Source of the DNA: Desulfonema limicola | GTDB taxonomy: Bacteria; Desulfobacterota; Desulfobacteria; Desulfobacterales; DYRC01 | Assembly: GCA_020718925.1 (NCBI GenBank) | Contig: DYRC01000198.1 | Location: 1-7,744, forward strand | Direction of reading: 5' to 3' | DNA length: 7,744 bases | Part shown: in pieces, positions 6,901 through 7,744 of the stretch | Layout: each line of letters opens with the position of its first letter | Position numbering within the stretch: the first letter of the stretch is position 1 | The notes under the pieces: model-generated | Told to the model about the DNA's origin: nothing | Databases searched by the model: none | The model's input: only the letters and a program-made list of their open reading frames with translations | Made by a program: the position numbers and the translations under genes

Positions 6901-7555
6901 GTTTGAAGAAACCCTGCCTCCGGCAATCGGTGCAATCAGAAACGACTATCCTCTGCTGCGCCTTGCGTTGGAATGGAAGCTCAGAGCCGGACAGATGGGC
7001 GTGTTCAAAGCAGATATGGAAAAAACCGCTTATGCCATCAAAAGCTATCTGTACCAGTGGGAGCAGGAATTTTCAACCGATAAGGATTTTTTTCATCTGC
7101 GCGGTCAGGACAATATTTTCCGTTATCTGCCTATCGGCAAAGTAGTAATTCGGGTGCATGAAAAGGACAGTTTATTTGAGGTCTTAGCCAGAATTGCCGC
7201 ATCAAAAATATCCGGATGCAAAACCATCGTAAGCCTTGCGCCGGGAATGAGCAATCCCGTGTCGGAATTTCTGAAAAGCAGAGAAGGAAGACGGCTGCGC
7301 GGCGATACCCGGCTCAGTTTTCATACGGATGAAGAACTGATAGCCATGATGCCGTCAGTGGATCGGATCCGCTATGCCTCGCCGGGCAGAGTGCCATATC
7401 CGGTATTCAAAGCTGCGGCAGAATCGGGGTTTTACATTGCCCGGAATAATGTTGTGATGGAAGGGCGGATCGAGCTGCTCAATTATTTCCGGGAACAAAG
7501 CATCTGCAATAATTATCATCGCTACGGAAATCTGGGTGAGCGGGCAGTGGTCTGA
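3953..7555 (+). CDS. putA: Bifunctional proline dehydrogenase / L-glutamate gamma-semialdehyde dehydrogenase
   Basis: A complete 1200-residue enzyme that oxidises proline to glutamate. The N-terminal helical region and FAD barrel (about 1-450) hold the proline dehydrogenase, which passes electrons to quinone. Visible residues are Lys182 (VSIKIS), Asp233 (NLDMEEY), VKGANMETE (299-307), ASHN (352-355), FEMLEGM (377-383), Tyr402 (YAPV) and Arg420/Arg421 (YLIRRLDEN). After a linker, the aldehyde dehydrogenase (about 525-985) shows Asn663 in PWNFP, Lys686 in FKPAS, TGGTDTG (738-744), Glu759 in AETGG, catalytic Cys793 in GQKCSATS, and EFFGP (890-894). A further C-terminal domain of about 210 residues ends in YHRYGNLGER. 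The length exceeds the short, roughly 1000-residue PutAs. It lacks the N-terminal ribbon-helix-helix domain of enteric PutA, so it should not repress its own operon. GGGAG at 3939-3943 precedes the ATG by nine bases. It follows the aminotransferase by 25 bases. Confidence 0.96.
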   Translation: MDTPSPDNILEDAISLAETWQKRANQLMNPEDKVLQDQMMRLLRNPADKIILTQMIDQSFRSKNSVRVADQVYHVLQTYGLPKFFGFSEQMLMRMFLWFGRHLPGVSVPQMIEKLREDTSRSIIPGEDEPLYKHLQHRKRQGVRMNLNHLGEAVLGEDEALYRLEIYLKDLKDPEIEYVSIKISTIYSQINPLAYEHTINILTERLSQLYRAARDNVFTRSDGTQVPKFVNLDMEEYRDLHITAEAFMRTLNQEEFKQHSAGIVLQAYLPDSYLMQQTLTDWAKQRVQSGGAPIKIRIVKGANMETEQVEAALHNWSLAPYNNKLEVDANFKRMADFGMTPENIAAVHLGIASHNLFEQAYAYTLAKRNGVTQFITFEMLEGMANHVWRAIQENTDESVLLYAPVAVKKDFIHAVAYLIRRLDENTGDENFLRHSFTLRSDSGEWDFLKDQFIASYNYKDKAKKTPNRTQNRLMETVDEKQGTFYDGEFINEADTDWSLPQNRQWAEAIRDKWKKDKNYLPDELPLVIAGKELKGDGREFQLQYDASQYHDNVCVARYALANDGDIELAVKTAKQDPDGWRSKSLTERHEILSKAAEELRKHRGDLIGAACANTGKIFTESDPEVSEAIDFAEYYPYSAKIFDELRGIRAKGKGVGLVISPWNFPIAIPCGGIAAALAAGNTVIFKPASAAVLTAWQLCQCFWQAGISKNTLQFVPCSGASAGAKLANHPDIDFIILTGGTDTGMQILRQRPGVFLAAETGGKNATIVTAMADRDQAIKNILHSAFGNCGQKCSATSLLILEKEVYDDPNFKKQLVDAAKSYTPGSAWEFQHKTGPLIAPPKGDLERAIHHLEPEEYWVLEPQNIECNPYMWSPGIRWGVQPGSYSHTTEFFGPILGVMCAKDFEHAIQLANSTGYGLTSGLESLDKREQTLWKEKIQAGNLYINRGTTGAIVLRQPFGGMKKSALGAGIKAGGPNYVSQFMSFEETLPPAIGAIRNDYPLLRLALEWKLRAGQMGVFKADMEKTAYAIKSYLYQWEQEFSTDKDFFHLRGQDNIFRYLPIGKVVIRVHEKDSLFEVLARIAASKISGCKTIVSLAPGMSNPVSEFLKSREGRRLRGDTRLSFHTDEELIAMMPSVDRIRYASPGRVPYPVFKAAAESGFYIARNNVVMEGRIELLNYFREQSICNNYHRYGNLGERAVV

Positions 7556-7567
7556 TTTTTTTTTACG

Positions 7568-7596
7568 AAGGGGGCAGCCTTTCGGGGCGCCCCTTT
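7568..7596 (+). terminator. Probable terminator hairpin after putA (UUCG tetraloop)
   Basis: AAGGGGGC (7568-7575) pairs with GCCCCTTT (7589-7596), including one G-T wobble. After a bulged A, GCCT (7577-7580) pairs with GGGC (7585-7588) around a TTCG loop (7581-7584). This gives about 12 pairs capped by the very stable UUCG tetraloop, 12 bases after the putA stop. The 3' side carries only three T residues before CAAATCC, so it is not a classical hairpin-plus-U-tract. A run of nine T residues (7556-7564) lies before the hairpin instead. Termination or 3'-end protection is likely but not certain. Confidence 0.7.
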
Positions 7597-7616
7597 CAAA
7601 TCCTCATCAATATGGG

Positions 7617-7737
7617 AGGGTAGTGGTTCAAAACAGACTGTCATCTGATTTCGGAACAAAAAAAGTAACTCATTCTCACAAAGGGTTATGACAATCGGAA
7701 ATTGAACTGAAACAAGTCATCAATGAACCACTACCCT
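7617..7737. mobile_element. MITE-like element with perfect 14-bp terminal inverted repeats
   Basis: AGGGTAGTGGTTCA (7617-7630) and TGAACCACTACCCT (7724-7737) are exact reverse complements bounding a 121-bp AT-rich segment with no coding potential. Perfect terminal repeats of this length around a short non-coding interior are the form of a miniature inverted-repeat transposable element, presumably moved in trans by a transposase of an insertion sequence with matching ends. A smaller internal inverted repeat (TGTCAT at 7639-7644, ATGACA at 7688-7693) may strengthen folding. No clear target-site duplication is visible. Only seven bases remain after the right repeat, so this is not a strong test. 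Alternatives are a long-range mRNA structure or a degenerate IS remnant. I cannot name the parent IS family. Confidence 0.6.
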
Positions 7738-7744
7738 GGCTGGG

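Noticed and set aside
1..7744. CRISPR array, tRNA, rRNA, defence system or toxin-antitoxin pair
   Set aside because: No regular direct repeats, cloverleaf-like segments or matching protein motifs were seen; the genes are metabolic and housekeeping.

Overview
The window reads as chromosomal DNA from a Gram-negative bacterium of moderate GC content. Gene style suggests a deltaproteobacterium of the Desulfobacterota type: an ArgS gene followed by a membrane-anchored SPOR protein, a small SpoIIAA/STAS-like protein, and a PutA of 1200 residues without a DNA-binding domain. That placement is inference from family resemblance, not a database match. No rRNA, tRNA, CRISPR array or prophage genes are visible.

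Layout. Bases 1-447 hold the 3' end of argS. After 9 bases, and in the same frame, comes a gene for a membrane-anchored SPOR-domain envelope protein (457-1164). A short spacer with an inverted repeat precedes a complete sirtuin gene (1222-1974) with a strong ribosome binding site. The sirtuin gene meets a minus-strand gene for a 120-residue STAS-like protein (1966-2328) tail to tail, and the two overlap by 9 bases. A 291-base AT-rich divergent spacer (2329-2619) holds a candidate operator and promoter. It leads into a two-gene operon, a fold-type I PLP aminotransferase (2620-3927) and putA (3953-7555), 25 bases apart. The operon ends in a strong hairpin with a UUCG loop (7568-7596). The last 130 bases contain a perfect 14-bp inverted repeat bounding a 121-bp segment (7617-7737) that looks like a miniature non-coding transposable element.

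Function. The operon is the clearest unit. PutA oxidises proline to glutamate in two steps, giving electrons to the quinone pool and then to NAD+. The aminotransferase could move the amino group of the resulting glutamate to a 2-oxo acid, returning 2-oxoglutarate to central metabolism; its substrate cannot be read from sequence. The other genes are housekeeping or regulatory: translation, cell envelope or division, protein deacylation, and a possible STAS-type signalling protein. I see no clearly new multi-gene system. The most unusual items are the MITE-like element, the overlapping convergent gene pair, the divergences within PutA and the sirtuin, and the aminotransferase-PutA pairing.
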